Shown here: in pieces, positions 23,010-31,593 of the stretch
Position numbering within the stretch: position 1 is the stretch's first letter
How the letters are laid out: every line of letters starts with the position of its first letter
DNA from: CAZPUI01 sp964415525
GTDB taxonomy: Bacteria; Acidobacteriota; Holophagae; Holophagales; Holophagaceae
Direction: 5' to 3'
Assembly: GCA_964415525.1 (NCBI GenBank)
Contig: CAYQAS010000027.1
Location: 1 to 42,144 of the forward strand
Length of the DNA: 42,144 nt
Notes under the pieces: model-generated
Databases searched by the model: none
What the model was told of the DNA's origin: nothing
The model's input: only the letters and a program-made list of their open reading frames with translations
Program-made: the position numbers and the translations under genes

Positions 23010-23049
23010 CTTAATGCTGCCTTAACCGCCTCGTTAAGGGTGGTTTAAG
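23010..23049. promoter_or_regulatory. Four TTAA-core half-sites in mirrored pairs (PmrA/BasR-box-like operator)
   Basis: CTTAAT (23010-23015), N5, CTTAAC (23021-23026), six bases, then GTTAAG (23033-23038), N5, TTTAAG (23044-23049). The left pair is a direct repeat with 11-base period on the plus strand; the right pair is the same arrangement on the minus strand. It lies between the divergent response regulator and barrel genes and closely matches the CTTAA-N6-CTTAA style of PmrA/BasR and QseB sites. Confidence 0.75.
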
Positions 23050-23104
23050 ACCCGCGGCGCAACCTGATCCCGTCCCCCCAGCGGGGGTTCTTTGGAGAAC
23101 CGCC

Positions 23105-23683
23105 ATGAAGATGCTCATCTCCCTTGCCCTGGTCGCCCTCGCGCCTCTCGCCCTCCGGGCCGACGATGCCTCCGGCTTCCGCTTCGGCCTGTCCCTCGGT
23201 GCCGCGTCCACCCTAGGCAGCGCCAAGGACTTCAACGACAAGCCCCGCCTCGACCTCGGCCTACACACGGTGTACGGCCTCGACGGCGGCCACGCCCTGC
23301 GCGGCAGCCTGCACCTGCTGGGCACCCTCGAGAAGAAGACGGTCACGCTTGGCACGGAATACAAGCGGAGCCTCCCCGGCGTGCAGCTCATGGCGGAATA
23401 CCTCTATTACCCCGGTGGCAAGGTGGCCGAGGGTTTTTATCTGAGTGGCGGTGCGGGGCTGGATGCGACCACGGCCAAGGTGACCTGGGCGGGGCATTCC
23501 AACGAGAAGACCACGAACCGCCTGGCTCCCACCGTGGGTGCAGGCTACGACTTCACGTCGAACCTCGGCGTAAGCCTGCGGTACGTGCACGGCGCCGCGG
23601 AAATCCTCGATCCTGTCCTGAAATTCAGCGACAAGCGCCCACCTCTGGGCACCCTGAGCGCGGCCTTCCGGTACACTTTCTGA
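23105..23683 (+). CDS. Exported small beta-barrel protein next to the two-component system
   Basis: A 192-residue protein with a signal peptide (about residues 1-19, ALRA/DD). The mature part has regular alternating strands (FRFGLSLGAAS, HALRGSLHLLG, FYLSGGAGLDAT, LGVSLRYVHGA) and ends in GTLSAAFRYTF, so an eight-stranded outer-membrane barrel is likely. GGAG lies 7 bases before the ATG. It diverges from the response regulator and shares its operator region, making it the first candidate target of that regulator. A C-rich/G-rich hairpin (23075-23087) followed by TTCTTT sits in its leader and could act as an attenuator. Confidence 0.72.
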   Translation: MKMLISLALVALAPLALRADDASGFRFGLSLGAASTLGSAKDFNDKPRLDLGLHTVYGLDGGHALRGSLHLLGTLEKKTVTLGTEYKRSLPGVQLMAEYLYYPGGKVAEGFYLSGGAGLDATTAKVTWAGHSNEKTTNRLAPTVGAGYDFTSNLGVSLRYVHGAAEILDPVLKFSDKRPPLGTLSAAFRYTF

Positions 23684-23701
23684 TCCTTCCTTCGTAAATC
23701 C

Positions 23702-23729
23702 AGGCGCCCCGGGATCTCCCGGGGCGCCT
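23702..23729. repeat. Strong 13-bp palindromic hairpin between two barrel genes
   Basis: AGGCGCCCCGGGA and its exact complement around a 2-base centre. It lies just after the 192-aa barrel gene and 16 bases before the ATG of the next gene, without a T-run, so a weak terminator or an mRNA-stabilising or processing structure is likely. Confidence 0.55.
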
Positions 23730-23745
23730 CATGTGAGTGGCCGTC

Positions 23746-26208
23746 ATGCTTCGTGCCTTGCCCGTGGTTGTCTTCTGTCTGGCTGCATCCGCCGCGGATC
23801 CCCTGATCCAGGTGGGGACCGCGGCCCCTGTTCTGCTCGACCTCCGTGGCGCGGATGTCACGCGTCTCGTGCCTTCCGATCCGCGGGATCCTGCCCAGGG
23901 TGAGGCGGCCCGGCGCGCATGGTCTGCCGTCATCGCCCCCGTCGCCCAGGCAGCCTCCGTGCGGCTGCGCCTCCCCGGTGACACGCAGCGGATCCCCCTC
24001 CTGCTGGGCGCCTGCCAGGCCTTGAAGGCCGCGCGGCCGGATCAGCGGGTCTACATCGCCTTCGATCCCGTGGGGGCGCCGGTGATGGACGAGGCGGCCT
24101 GGGGCGCGGTGGACGGTGGCGCATTGACGGGGGAGGATCTTGGCGCGGATGCCAATGGCTGGCGCGATCAGCTGCTGAAGGCCCAGGAACGCTTCCCGGG
24201 GCGCCCCTGGTTCTTGTGGACGCCCAGTGATCCCGAAGGCCGGGCGGCCTCTCTGCTGGGGGATGGCGGCCGTCTGGTGGTGCCCGCGGGCGGTCCCTCC
24301 GCGCGGCTGGCTCGACTGCTGCCCGCCGAGCAGGTGGAGGTGGAGGGCGGGCAGGATGTGCTGGCCCTGCGATCCCGGGGGCGGAACGCGGAACTGGCCT
24401 GGCGCTTCGAGCGCGGGGACTGGCAGCCGGTCACGCGCACCGAGGCTCGGAACGAGGTGACGGTCACCGCCGAGGATGCCTACGATGTGGCCGCACTGGT
24501 GGCCAAGATGCGTGCCGCGCAACTGCGGGACCGGGCGGCGCTCCGGAGCCTCGAATCCACGGTGCGGTACGACATGCACTTCCAGGGGGAGCGGGGCAGC
24601 GGCGACATGGGCTTCACGTTCCGCGGTTTCGAACGGGCCGGCGAGCCGGAGGAACTGCTGCGCAAGGAAGTGCGCTTCAACGGCGTGAAGGCCAAGCTGG
24701 GCGGCGACTTCCAGCTGCCGGTGGTGGAGGCCCGCTCCAGCGTGGCGATTCCCGTCGCCCTCGCCCTCACGGAACGTTATCGCTACGAGGACGCCGGATC
24801 CGGCGGCGCGGGGCGACGCCTGCTGCGCTTCAAACCTGTGGATGGCGATCCCATGCTCTTCACCGGGGAACTCCTGGTGGATGAAGTCACGGGGCGGGTG
24901 CTGGAGGAGCGGAGCCAGCGAGACGGACTGCCTGGCATGGTGCGCTCGGAGAACCGCGTCCTCACCTACGGGGCCATCACGCCTGGGCTCTGGCGAGTTG
25001 TGAACTTGCAGAGCCGCGAGCGGTGGGCCATGGGTTCAGGTGTCGTGCAGGTGCACCGCACGCTGGTCTACCAGGAGCCCAAGGTCAACGATCCCGGTTT
25101 CGAGCAGGCCCGGGAGGCCGCGCGGGGCTCCGACGGCAGCATCCTGCGTCAGACCACGGAGGGCTTCCGCTACTTCGTGAAGCAGGCGGACGGTTCGCGG
25201 AAGGTGGAGGAGAAGATCCGCACTCGGGGCCGCGCCGTGGGGGGCGTGGTGCTCATGGATCCGGACATGACCCCGCCGGTCTTGCCCCTGGCGGGGCTGA
25301 TGCTCTGGGATTGGGACGCCTTCGGCAAGGGCATCCAGTACAACCTGCTGACGGCGGTGGTCTTCAACCACGCGAGCCTGATGGTGCCCAACGTGGGGTT
25401 CGGTGTGGACTTCAGCGCCAACGCCACGGTCTCGATCTTCAAGGGCGACGAACGGCCCTCCAAGGATGGCAAGGAACTGGAGAAGGACGCCGTCTCCCGA
25501 CGCACCCAGTCGTTCAAGGTTGGCTTCGGACGGGATCTAGGTGCGGGCTTCCGGCTGGCCCTGGATGGGCAGTTTCTTTTGAACACCTTCGGCGAAGCCA
25601 AGGAGGAGAAATACCGCACCCCGGGCTTCCAGGCGCCGCCCTCCGGCTGGACCCGCATGGGTACCGCCAGCCTCTCCTGGCAGGGACACGGCTTCCAGGC
25701 CCGGGCCTTCACTGGGCAGGGGCAGCGGCCGAACGGAACCTACGGCACGCCTGAAAAACCGCTGGTCATCGCGGACGAAGGGCGCTTCAAGCGCTACGGC
25801 GGCACCGTGGGCTACGATCTCGACCTAGGGAGCGGACGCTGGTTGACTGCGGGAGCGGGCATGACCACCGGCCGCGGCTTCGATCGCTTCGCCTCCGTGG
25901 ACGTCTCGGAGTTCGTCCAGGGCATCAAATCCCACGCCCTGGCCACGGACCGCGTGCAGCATGCGGATGTGCGTTTCGTCGTACCCACCGGACCGAGACT
26001 GCGCCTGACCCTGGGCCTCGAGCACGCCAGGGCCCGCAGTCTCGACGACCGCAAGACCTACGGCTTCACCGGCGCCACCCTGGCGGGTGACCTGCCGGGC
26101 TTCGGCTGGTTCAGCACCGTCCGCGTGGATCTCGGCGTCGGCCTCCAGGCGGGCATCAGCGGCACCAAGGGCGTCCAGGGCACCATCGCGCTGCTGCGGC
26201 TGTTCTGA
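23746..26208 (+). CDS. Large exported protein with C-terminal beta-barrel, unknown function
   Basis: An 820-residue protein I do not recognise. A signal peptide (MLRALPVVVFCLAASAA) is followed by a soluble alpha/beta-like region (about 20-230; VLLDLRGADVTRLVP, RVYIAFDPVG, RPWFLWTPSDPEG). A middle region (about 240-520) carries lipoprotein-sorting-like strands (TVRYDMHFQGERGSGDMGFTF), and a C-terminal barrel of about 280 residues ends in GTIALLRLF. The start is ATG 23746, which begins the signal peptide; a GTG three codons earlier is possible. It follows the small barrel gene and may belong to the same regulon. A clear intrinsic terminator follows. Confidence 0.68.
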   Translation: MLRALPVVVFCLAASAADPLIQVGTAAPVLLDLRGADVTRLVPSDPRDPAQGEAARRAWSAVIAPVAQAASVRLRLPGDTQRIPLLLGACQALKAARPDQRVYIAFDPVGAPVMDEAAWGAVDGGALTGEDLGADANGWRDQLLKAQERFPGRPWFLWTPSDPEGRAASLLGDGGRLVVPAGGPSARLARLLPAEQVEVEGGQDVLALRSRGRNAELAWRFERGDWQPVTRTEARNEVTVTAEDAYDVAALVAKMRAAQLRDRAALRSLESTVRYDMHFQGERGSGDMGFTFRGFERAGEPEELLRKEVRFNGVKAKLGGDFQLPVVEARSSVAIPVALALTERYRYEDAGSGGAGRRLLRFKPVDGDPMLFTGELLVDEVTGRVLEERSQRDGLPGMVRSENRVLTYGAITPGLWRVVNLQSRERWAMGSGVVQVHRTLVYQEPKVNDPGFEQAREAARGSDGSILRQTTEGFRYFVKQADGSRKVEEKIRTRGRAVGGVVLMDPDMTPPVLPLAGLMLWDWDAFGKGIQYNLLTAVVFNHASLMVPNVGFGVDFSANATVSIFKGDERPSKDGKELEKDAVSRRTQSFKVGFGRDLGAGFRLALDGQFLLNTFGEAKEEKYRTPGFQAPPSGWTRMGTASLSWQGHGFQARAFTGQGQRPNGTYGTPEKPLVIADEGRFKRYGGTVGYDLDLGSGRWLTAGAGMTTGRGFDRFASVDVSEFVQGIKSHALATDRVQHADVRFVVPTGPRLRLTLGLEHARARSLDDRKTYGFTGATLAGDLPGFGWFSTVRVDLGVGLQAGISGTKGVQGTIALLRLF

Positions 26209-26234
26209 TTCGGGGTTCGTATCCGCGTCCTTTT

Positions 26235-26267
26235 GGGCTCTGCACGATTTTGTGCAGGGCCCTTTTT
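26235..26267 (+). terminator. Intrinsic terminator after the 820-aa gene
   Basis: 11-bp stem GGGCTCTGCAC / GTGCAGGGCCC (one G-T pair) with a 6-base loop, followed by TTTTT. Confidence 0.92.
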
Positions 26268-26325
26268 ACGGCGTTTGGCGGCTTTCGCGGTTTTAAATAG
26301 AACCTGCGGTTTCCAGGAGACGCCC

Positions 26326-27231
26326 ATGCTTCCCATGCTCTACATCCTCGAGAACAACCAGCAGGTGGGTCCTCTCCAGGAAGGTCAGGTCACGGCGATG
26401 CTCCAGCAGGGGCGCATCCAGGCTCAGACGCCCTGCTGGGCGGAGGGCATGGCGGGCTGGTTGCCGCTTCAACAGGCCTTTCCCCAGCTCTTTGCGGGGG
26501 TGTCCGCTCCTGCGGTGCCATCGGCGGCGGTTGCGCCCCATGCGGGCGGGACGGTCTTCGAAGTGGAGCAGTCTGCGGAGTGGCGGCTTCCCAAGCTCAC
26601 CCTGACGAACGATGAGGTGATTGTCGAGGGGGGTGCGCTGCACTACATGAAGGGCCACCTGGAGATCGACAGCCAGCTGCCCAGCGTCGGCGGTTTCCTG
26701 AAATCGGCCCTTACCAAGGAGCGAGCGGTGCGCCCCCGCTACCGCGGCACCGGCACCATCTGGCTGGAACCCACTTTTGCAGACGTGAACCTCCTGGAAC
26801 TGCAGGGCGAAGCCTGGGTGCTGGACAAGGGCGCCTTCCTGGCGGCGGATCGCACCATCGAGGTGGGCATGTTCACCAACAGCGCCATGGCGGGGATCTT
26901 CGGCGGCGAGGGCTTCTTCCAGACCCAGATCTCTGGCCGCGGCAAGGTGCTCTACCTGAGCCCCGGCCCCGTCCAGCGCATCGAGCTGGACGGCACGGAC
27001 ACCCTGACGGTGGACGGTTCTTTCGCCGTCGCTCGCACGGCGGGTCTGGAGTACGAAGTGAGCAAGGCCACCAAGGGCTTTTTCAGCTCACTGACCAGCG
27101 GTGAGGGGCTTGTGAACCGCTTCCGGGGCCGGGGCACCGTGCTGCTGGCGCCCGTGCCCAACCGCTACCACACCATCATGGGCCAGTTCGGGGGGCTCCA
27201 CGCCGCCGTGGCGCGGATCAGCAAGGGCTGA
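26326..27231 (+). CDS. GYF_2 domain - AIM24-like fusion protein
   Basis: A 301-residue protein without a signal peptide. Residues about 5-50 form a GYF_2-type domain (YILENNQQVGPLQEGQVTAML..W..GMAGWLPLQQAFP). After a short Ala/Pro/Val linker, residues about 80-300 match the AIM24/TIGR00266 beta-helical family (GALHYMKGHLEID, FLAADRTIEVG, GEGFFQTQISGRGKVLYLSPG, NRFRGRGTVLLAP). The biochemical role of AIM24-like proteins in bacteria is not settled. AGGAG lies 6 bases upstream of ATG 26326. It is followed after 14 bases by pabA. Confidence 0.82.
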   Translation: MLPMLYILENNQQVGPLQEGQVTAMLQQGRIQAQTPCWAEGMAGWLPLQQAFPQLFAGVSAPAVPSAAVAPHAGGTVFEVEQSAEWRLPKLTLTNDEVIVEGGALHYMKGHLEIDSQLPSVGGFLKSALTKERAVRPRYRGTGTIWLEPTFADVNLLELQGEAWVLDKGAFLAADRTIEVGMFTNSAMAGIFGGEGFFQTQISGRGKVLYLSPGPVQRIELDGTDTLTVDGSFAVARTAGLEYEVSKATKGFFSSLTSGEGLVNRFRGRGTVLLAPVPNRYHTIMGQFGGLHAAVARISKG

Positions 27232-27245
27232 GCTACCCTCAACGG

Positions 27246-27815
27246 ATGCCGCGGGCCTTCCTCCTGGACAACTTCGACTCCTTCACCCACAACGTGGCCT
27301 GCGGGCTGGTGGGTGCGGGCGCCGATGTGGAGGTGCGCCGGGCGGATCGCTGCACGGTGGCGGAGGTGGCCGCCTGGGCGCCGGACCTCATCGTGATCTC
27401 CCCCGGTCCCGGCAAGCCCGAGGACGCGGCGCTATCCCTGGAGCTGGTGCGCACCTTTGCCGGAAAGGTGCCGGTGCTTGGCATCTGCCTCGGCCTGCAG
27501 GTGATGGCGGTGGCCTTCGGCGGCGCCGTGGGGCGCGCGCCGGAGCCGGTGCACGGCAAGGCCTGGGACGTGCACCACGTCGGCACGGGGCTCTTCGAGG
27601 GGTTGCCGGATCCGCTGCCGGTGGGCCGCTACCACAGCCTCTGCGTCACCGAGGTGCCGGACGCGTTGGAGCGCACCGCCTGGACGGCGGACGGCGTGGT
27701 GATGGGCCTGCGTCATCGCACCCTGCCGCTGGCGGGGGTGCAGTTCCACCCCGATTCCTTCCTCACGCCCCACGGGGCCACGTTCTTCCGCCATGCGCTC
27801 CTGGGCCGTCTCTGA
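27246..27815 (+). CDS. pabA: Aminodeoxychorismate synthase, glutamine amidotransferase subunit
   Basis: Class I glutamine amidotransferase (189 residues) supplying ammonia to PabB for 4-amino-4-deoxychorismate. Motifs: LLDNFDSFTHN at the start, oxyanion region ISPGPGKPED (51-60), and nucleophile Cys81 in GICLGLQ. His168 is in QFHPDS; the usual Glu of HPES is Asp170 here. The TrpG alternative is disfavoured because PabB and PabC genes follow directly. It overlaps pabB by 23 bases. Confidence 0.9.
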   Translation: MPRAFLLDNFDSFTHNVACGLVGAGADVEVRRADRCTVAEVAAWAPDLIVISPGPGKPEDAALSLELVRTFAGKVPVLGICLGLQVMAVAFGGAVGRAPEPVHGKAWDVHHVGTGLFEGLPDPLPVGRYHSLCVTEVPDALERTAWTADGVVMGLRHRTLPLAGVQFHPDSFLTPHGATFFRHALLGRL

Positions 27816-29049
27816 GGTCTGGACCGCCGCACCGGCGGCGCTGACGGAGGCCGACTTCTTCGGGCGGCTGGACGCGCGTCCCTTCGCTTTCCTATACGGC
27901 GACGGGCGCTTTCTCGTGTTGGCCCAGGAACCCTTGGCCACGCTATCTGACGACGTGCTGCCATCCATGGCCTGGGAGCGGCGCGGCCCCTTGCCGCCCA
28001 TCCTGCCGGACTGGATCGGGTTCGTCGGCTACGGGTGGGGTCATCGACTGGAGCCCTTGGCCGGTCCCGCACGGCCCACGGCCTTTCCCTTTCCCGAGCT
28101 GGAGCTAACCTTGTTCCGCGAGGTGCGGATCTTCGATCGTGCCACAGGGCTGCTGCACACCGGCCTCCGGAGCGGGATCGCGGCCCAGGACGATCGCCCG
28201 AACCAGCTGAGCCCGGGCGCTTTCAGCGCCGCGAAGCGATGGGACAGCGAGTGTCCAGCCTCGTACGGCGAGAAAGTACAGCGCATCCGTGCGGAAATCG
28301 CTGCGGGCAACGTCTACCAGGTGAATCTCACACGGCAGGAAGGCTACGGCCATACCGGGGATCTGCGAGCCTTCGCGCAGCGGCTTTGGAAGGCCAATCC
28401 GGCGCCCTTCAGCGCGCTCCTGGCAGGGCCGGACGGCACCATCATCTCCAGCAGTCCCGAGCGGCTGCTCAAGCTCCAGGAGGGCTGGATCGAGACACGC
28501 CCCATCAAGGGCACCGCACCCCGCAGCGGAGACGCGCGGGAGGATCAGGCCCTCGCCGAGGCACTGCTGGCGAGCCCCAAGAACCGCAGCGAGCTGGCCA
28601 TGATCGTGGACCTCCTGCGCAACGATCTGGCTCGGGTCTGCGTGCTGCCGGACGTGCGGGTGGATGCCTTCCCCGAGCTGGAGAGCTACGCCAATGTGCA
28701 TCACCTCGTGGCCACGGTGCGCGGGCGGTTGCGTCCCGGCCTCGCCTTTCGGGAGTTGCTGGAGGGCCTCTTCCCGGGCGGATCCATCACCGGATGCCCG
28801 AAGCTGGCGGCCATGCAGCTCATCCGCGAACTGGAGCCCCTGGGGCGCGGACCTTACTGCGGCGCGCTCGGATGGCTGCGGCACGACCTGGGCCAGATGG
28901 ATCTGGCGCTGCCGATCCGCACGGCCTTTGCGGATCGGCAGCAACTGGCCTTCGGCGTCGGCGGCGGCATTGTGTGGGATTCCGAGCCCGTCTCGGAATA
29001 CGAGGAGACGGTCCACAAGGGAAGGAGCCTGGTCGCATGCTTGCATTGA
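27793..29049 (+). CDS. pabB: Aminodeoxychorismate synthase component I
   Basis: Chorismate-binding enzyme (418 residues) that aminates chorismate to aminodeoxychorismate in p-aminobenzoate/folate synthesis. The C-terminal chorismate-binding domain (about 155-415) has GNVYQVNLT, SSSPERLL, the PIKGT motif with Lys239 (PabB-type, where anthranilate synthase has Ala), ELAMIVDLLRNDLARV, GGSITGCPKLAAM and GVGGGIVWDSEP. The N-terminal region is shorter and less conserved. Its start overlaps pabA by 23 bases and its end overlaps pabC by 13 bases, indicating translational coupling throughout. Confidence 0.93.
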   Translation: MRSWAVSEVWTAAPAALTEADFFGRLDARPFAFLYGDGRFLVLAQEPLATLSDDVLPSMAWERRGPLPPILPDWIGFVGYGWGHRLEPLAGPARPTAFPFPELELTLFREVRIFDRATGLLHTGLRSGIAAQDDRPNQLSPGAFSAAKRWDSECPASYGEKVQRIRAEIAAGNVYQVNLTRQEGYGHTGDLRAFAQRLWKANPAPFSALLAGPDGTIISSSPERLLKLQEGWIETRPIKGTAPRSGDAREDQALAEALLASPKNRSELAMIVDLLRNDLARVCVLPDVRVDAFPELESYANVHHLVATVRGRLRPGLAFRELLEGLFPGGSITGCPKLAAMQLIRELEPLGRGPYCGALGWLRHDLGQMDLALPIRTAFADRQQLAFGVGGGIVWDSEPVSEYEETVHKGRSLVACLH

Positions 29050-29744
29050 GCCTGGAGCACACCTTGGATCTGGGCAGGTCGGATGCCCGCCACGGCTACG
29101 GCTGCTTCGAGACGATCCGCGTACAGGATGGGGCGGCGCGCTGGCTGGACCTGCACCTCGAACGGCTCGCGGGTGGATGCGCCTTCCTGGGCCTGGAGGC
29201 TCCACCGAATGAGGCGACCGTTGCGGACTTTCTCGCACCGCACCTGCCGGAACGCGGTGTGCTGCACCTCACGGCGGTGGATGGACAGCTGCTGGTCAGA
29301 ACGGCATCTGCGCCCGCTTCCGTGGCTGGCCCCGTGGCGATGGCCATCGCCGAAGACATGGTGCGCTTCAGTGGCAGCCCACTGACCCGTTTCAAGACCC
29401 TGAGCTACCTGGAGAACCGCCTGCTGCATCGCGAGGCCGCGTTGCTCGGCTGCTTCGATGTGGTGGCCCTCAACGAGGGCGGTCGCCTCACGGATGGCGG
29501 TCGGACGAGCCTCTTCCTGGTGAAGAACGGCGATGTCCTTACGCCCGACGAGGTCGACGGCGCCCTCCCCGGCATCGCCCGCCGGGTGTTGCTGGAGGCG
29601 GGGTTGGCGGAGGAGGCGCCGCTGACGCCTCAGGATCTGCGGGAAGCGGAAGGCGTCTTCCTCGCCAACGCCTTGCGGGGCGTGGTGGTGGTGCGCCCGG
29701 ACCGCGGCGGCCTCATCCGATCTTGCAGTGTCTGTCTCGCTTGA
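29037..29744 (+). CDS. pabC: Aminodeoxychorismate lyase (class IV aminotransferase fold)
   Basis: PLP enzyme (235 residues) releasing pyruvate from aminodeoxychorismate to give p-aminobenzoate. The class IV features are GYGCFETIRVQDG near the start, the PLP-binding Lys120 in RFKTLSYLENRLL, and the phosphate-binding region LTDGGRTSLFLVKNG (usually T-E, here T-D). The gene is slightly shorter than typical PabC proteins. ATG 29037 lies within the end of pabB, with AAGGAG 9 bases upstream. Branched-chain aminotransferase activity is less likely given the neighbours. Confidence 0.87.
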   Translation: MLALSLEHTLDLGRSDARHGYGCFETIRVQDGAARWLDLHLERLAGGCAFLGLEAPPNEATVADFLAPHLPERGVLHLTAVDGQLLVRTASAPASVAGPVAMAIAEDMVRFSGSPLTRFKTLSYLENRLLHREAALLGCFDVVALNEGGRLTDGGRTSLFLVKNGDVLTPDEVDGALPGIARRVLLEAGLAEEAPLTPQDLREAEGVFLANALRGVVVVRPDRGGLIRSCSVCLA

Positions 29745-29748
29745 GACC

Positions 29749-30651
29749 TCAGGCCAGGAACAGCGCCACGACGCCCGCGAAAGTCACGGCAGTGCCCACG
29801 AGGGTGCGCGCGGTGATCTTCTCCTTGAAGACGAGGGCGGAGACCGGCAGCAGGAAGACCGGCGCGAGGGCCATCAGGGTGCTGGCGATGCCAGTGTGGG
29901 TGTTGCGGATGGCGTAGAGGCTGAAGATCACGCCCAGCACGGGGCCCGTGACGGCGCCCAGGCTGATGTAGACCGTGGAGCGGGTGTCCTTGAGGCGGCG
30001 GGCCATGTCCAGCAGTTCGCCCTTGCAGCCGTACCAGGCGAGGAGGGCAACGATGCCCGCCACCACCCGGATGCTGTTGGCCTGGACGGGGTGGAGCCCG
30101 TCCTTCATCCCGAGCTTGCTGAGGATGACGCCTGCGGCCTGGCAGAAGGCACCCACGAGGGCGAGGGTGATTCCGCTGGCGAGCTGCGGATGGCGCTCGC
30201 CATCCTGGTTGGACATGGCGCTGCGGCCCGTGACCACCCAGGCGATGCCCGCGAGGGTCACGGCGATGGCGAGGAACTTCTTCAGGTCCAGGGCGTCGCC
30301 GAAGATCGGCCAGGCCATCAGCGCGCTGAGGATGGGCCAGACGGTGGCGATGAGCGTGGTCAGCCGGGGCCCGAGGCGGACGAAGGCCTCGAACATCACT
30401 GCATCCCCCAGTGCGAAGCCGATGAGGCCCGAGACGCTGAGCCAGCCCCAGGTGGCGGCGGTCGCGTGGGTGGGCAGGGGCGTCCCGAAGAACGCGACCC
30501 CAGCCACCAGCATGGTGAAGAAGGCCAGCAGGAGCCGCGTGACGTTGACCGTGGGACTGCCGATCCGGCGACCGGCGAGGGTGAAGAAAACCGCGTTCGT
30601 CGTCCAGCAAAGGGACGTCGCTAAAGCGGCGATTTGACCGGCATACCGCAT
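29749..30651 (-). CDS. EamA/DMT-superfamily transporter
   Basis: A 300-residue inner-membrane protein with ten predicted helices arranged as two EamA repeats (about residues 1-140 and 155-300). Drug/metabolite transporters of this type export amino acids or other metabolites; the substrate is unknown. Typical are LCWTTNAVFFTLAG in helix 1, IGFALGDAVMFEAFVRLG and LMALAPVFLLPVSALVFKEKITARTLVGTAVTFAGV at the end of the second repeat. It is convergent with pabC (4-base gap) and divergent from the CAP-domain gene. Confidence 0.88.
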   Translation of the reverse strand: MRYAGQIAALATSLCWTTNAVFFTLAGRRIGSPTVNVTRLLLAFFTMLVAGVAFFGTPLPTHATAATWGWLSVSGLIGFALGDAVMFEAFVRLGPRLTTLIATVWPILSALMAWPIFGDALDLKKFLAIAVTLAGIAWVVTGRSAMSNQDGERHPQLASGITLALVGAFCQAAGVILSKLGMKDGLHPVQANSIRVVAGIVALLAWYGCKGELLDMARRLKDTRSTVYISLGAVTGPVLGVIFSLYAIRNTHTGIASTLMALAPVFLLPVSALVFKEKITARTLVGTAVTFAGVVALFLA

Positions 30652-30799
30652 GAGGAACTCCAGATACGAGGCTGGGCTGGCGAAATGGGCCTCGTGTTAC
30701 GAGGTCCATGATCCTGCATTCCGAGGCGGGGCCGAGTCACAGCCGTGGTGTTTTTTCCGGGACTGTGGCAGAAACGGGCTGTCGCTCCCGGGAGTTCCC

Positions 30800-31498
30800 A
30801 TGCACCTGCTGTCAGCGCTGTGCCTCCTGGCCATCCTTCAGGATCCGCCTCCGAGGCCGCCCGAGGCCAAGCCCCAGAAGATCGAGGCGCCGGAATGGGC
30901 CTCCTTCAGTGACGAGGAGATGGCGGTGGTGGCGGAGATCAACCGCATCCGGCGCTTTCCGAAGGCCTACGGCGACTATCTGAAGAAGGAACTCCTGCCC
31001 CTGCTGGATGCCAATGGCAAGACCTGGCGCCTTCCGGCGGTGCCTGGGACGACAGGCGGTCGGATGCCCATCCGCCTCCAGGAAGGCCGCCCCGCCATCG
31101 AGGAGGCCATTCGCTTCCTCGAGACTGTGGAGCCATGTCCGCCGCTGATCGTCTCGGACACATTGGCGAAGGCGGCCCAGGACCATGTGCGGGCTCAGGG
31201 GCCCACCGGTGAGACGGGCCATAAGGGGCCGGACGGCAGCCGTCCCGTGGACCGCATCGAGCGGCATGGGGACTACGGCACCCTCTGTGGCGAGATCATC
31301 AACTACGGCACCGAGCGGCCTCGGATGACAGTCTTGCAGCTGGTCATCGACGACGGCGTGCCGGATCGCGGCCACCGCAAGGCGATCTTCAATCCCGAGT
31401 ACAAGCTCGCCGGTCCCGCCATGGGGGCACACAAGACCTATGTGTCCATGACCGTCGTGACCCTGGCGGACAGCTACACGCCGAAAAAGGCCAAGTAG
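30800..31498 (+). CDS. CAP (SCP/PR1-like) domain protein
   Basis: A 232-residue protein with a short hydrophobic N terminus (MHLLSALCLLAILQ) that is probably a signal peptide, a Pro-rich linker, and a CAP domain (about 45-225). CAP features seen are VVAEINRIRRFPKAYGDYL, GHKGPDGSRPVDRIERHG with a conserved His, GEIINYG, and LVIDDGVPDRGHRKAIFNPEYKLAG. Bacterial CAP proteins are exported and of largely unknown biochemical function. GGGAG lies 5 bases before ATG 30800. The 148 bases between it and the divergent EamA gene hold both promoters; none is called. Confidence 0.82.
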   Translation: MHLLSALCLLAILQDPPPRPPEAKPQKIEAPEWASFSDEEMAVVAEINRIRRFPKAYGDYLKKELLPLLDANGKTWRLPAVPGTTGGRMPIRLQEGRPAIEEAIRFLETVEPCPPLIVSDTLAKAAQDHVRAQGPTGETGHKGPDGSRPVDRIERHGDYGTLCGEIINYGTERPRMTVLQLVIDDGVPDRGHRKAIFNPEYKLAGPAMGAHKTYVSMTVVTLADSYTPKKAK

Positions 31499-31546
31499 CG
31501 TCGAGGTCGAGGATCACGCGAACGTGTTCAAACCCATGCCATGAAT

Positions 31547-31580
31547 GCCAGAAGCGGGCGCTGAGGCGCCCGCTTCTGGC
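31547..31580. terminator. Bidirectional hairpin between the CAP gene and the M49 peptidase gene
   Basis: Perfect 15-bp stem GCCAGAAGCGGGCGC / GCGCCCGCTTCTGGC with loop TGAG, between convergent genes. There is no long T-run, but the stem is very stable. Confidence 0.8.
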
Positions 31581-31593
31581 TGGAAAGGCAGGC

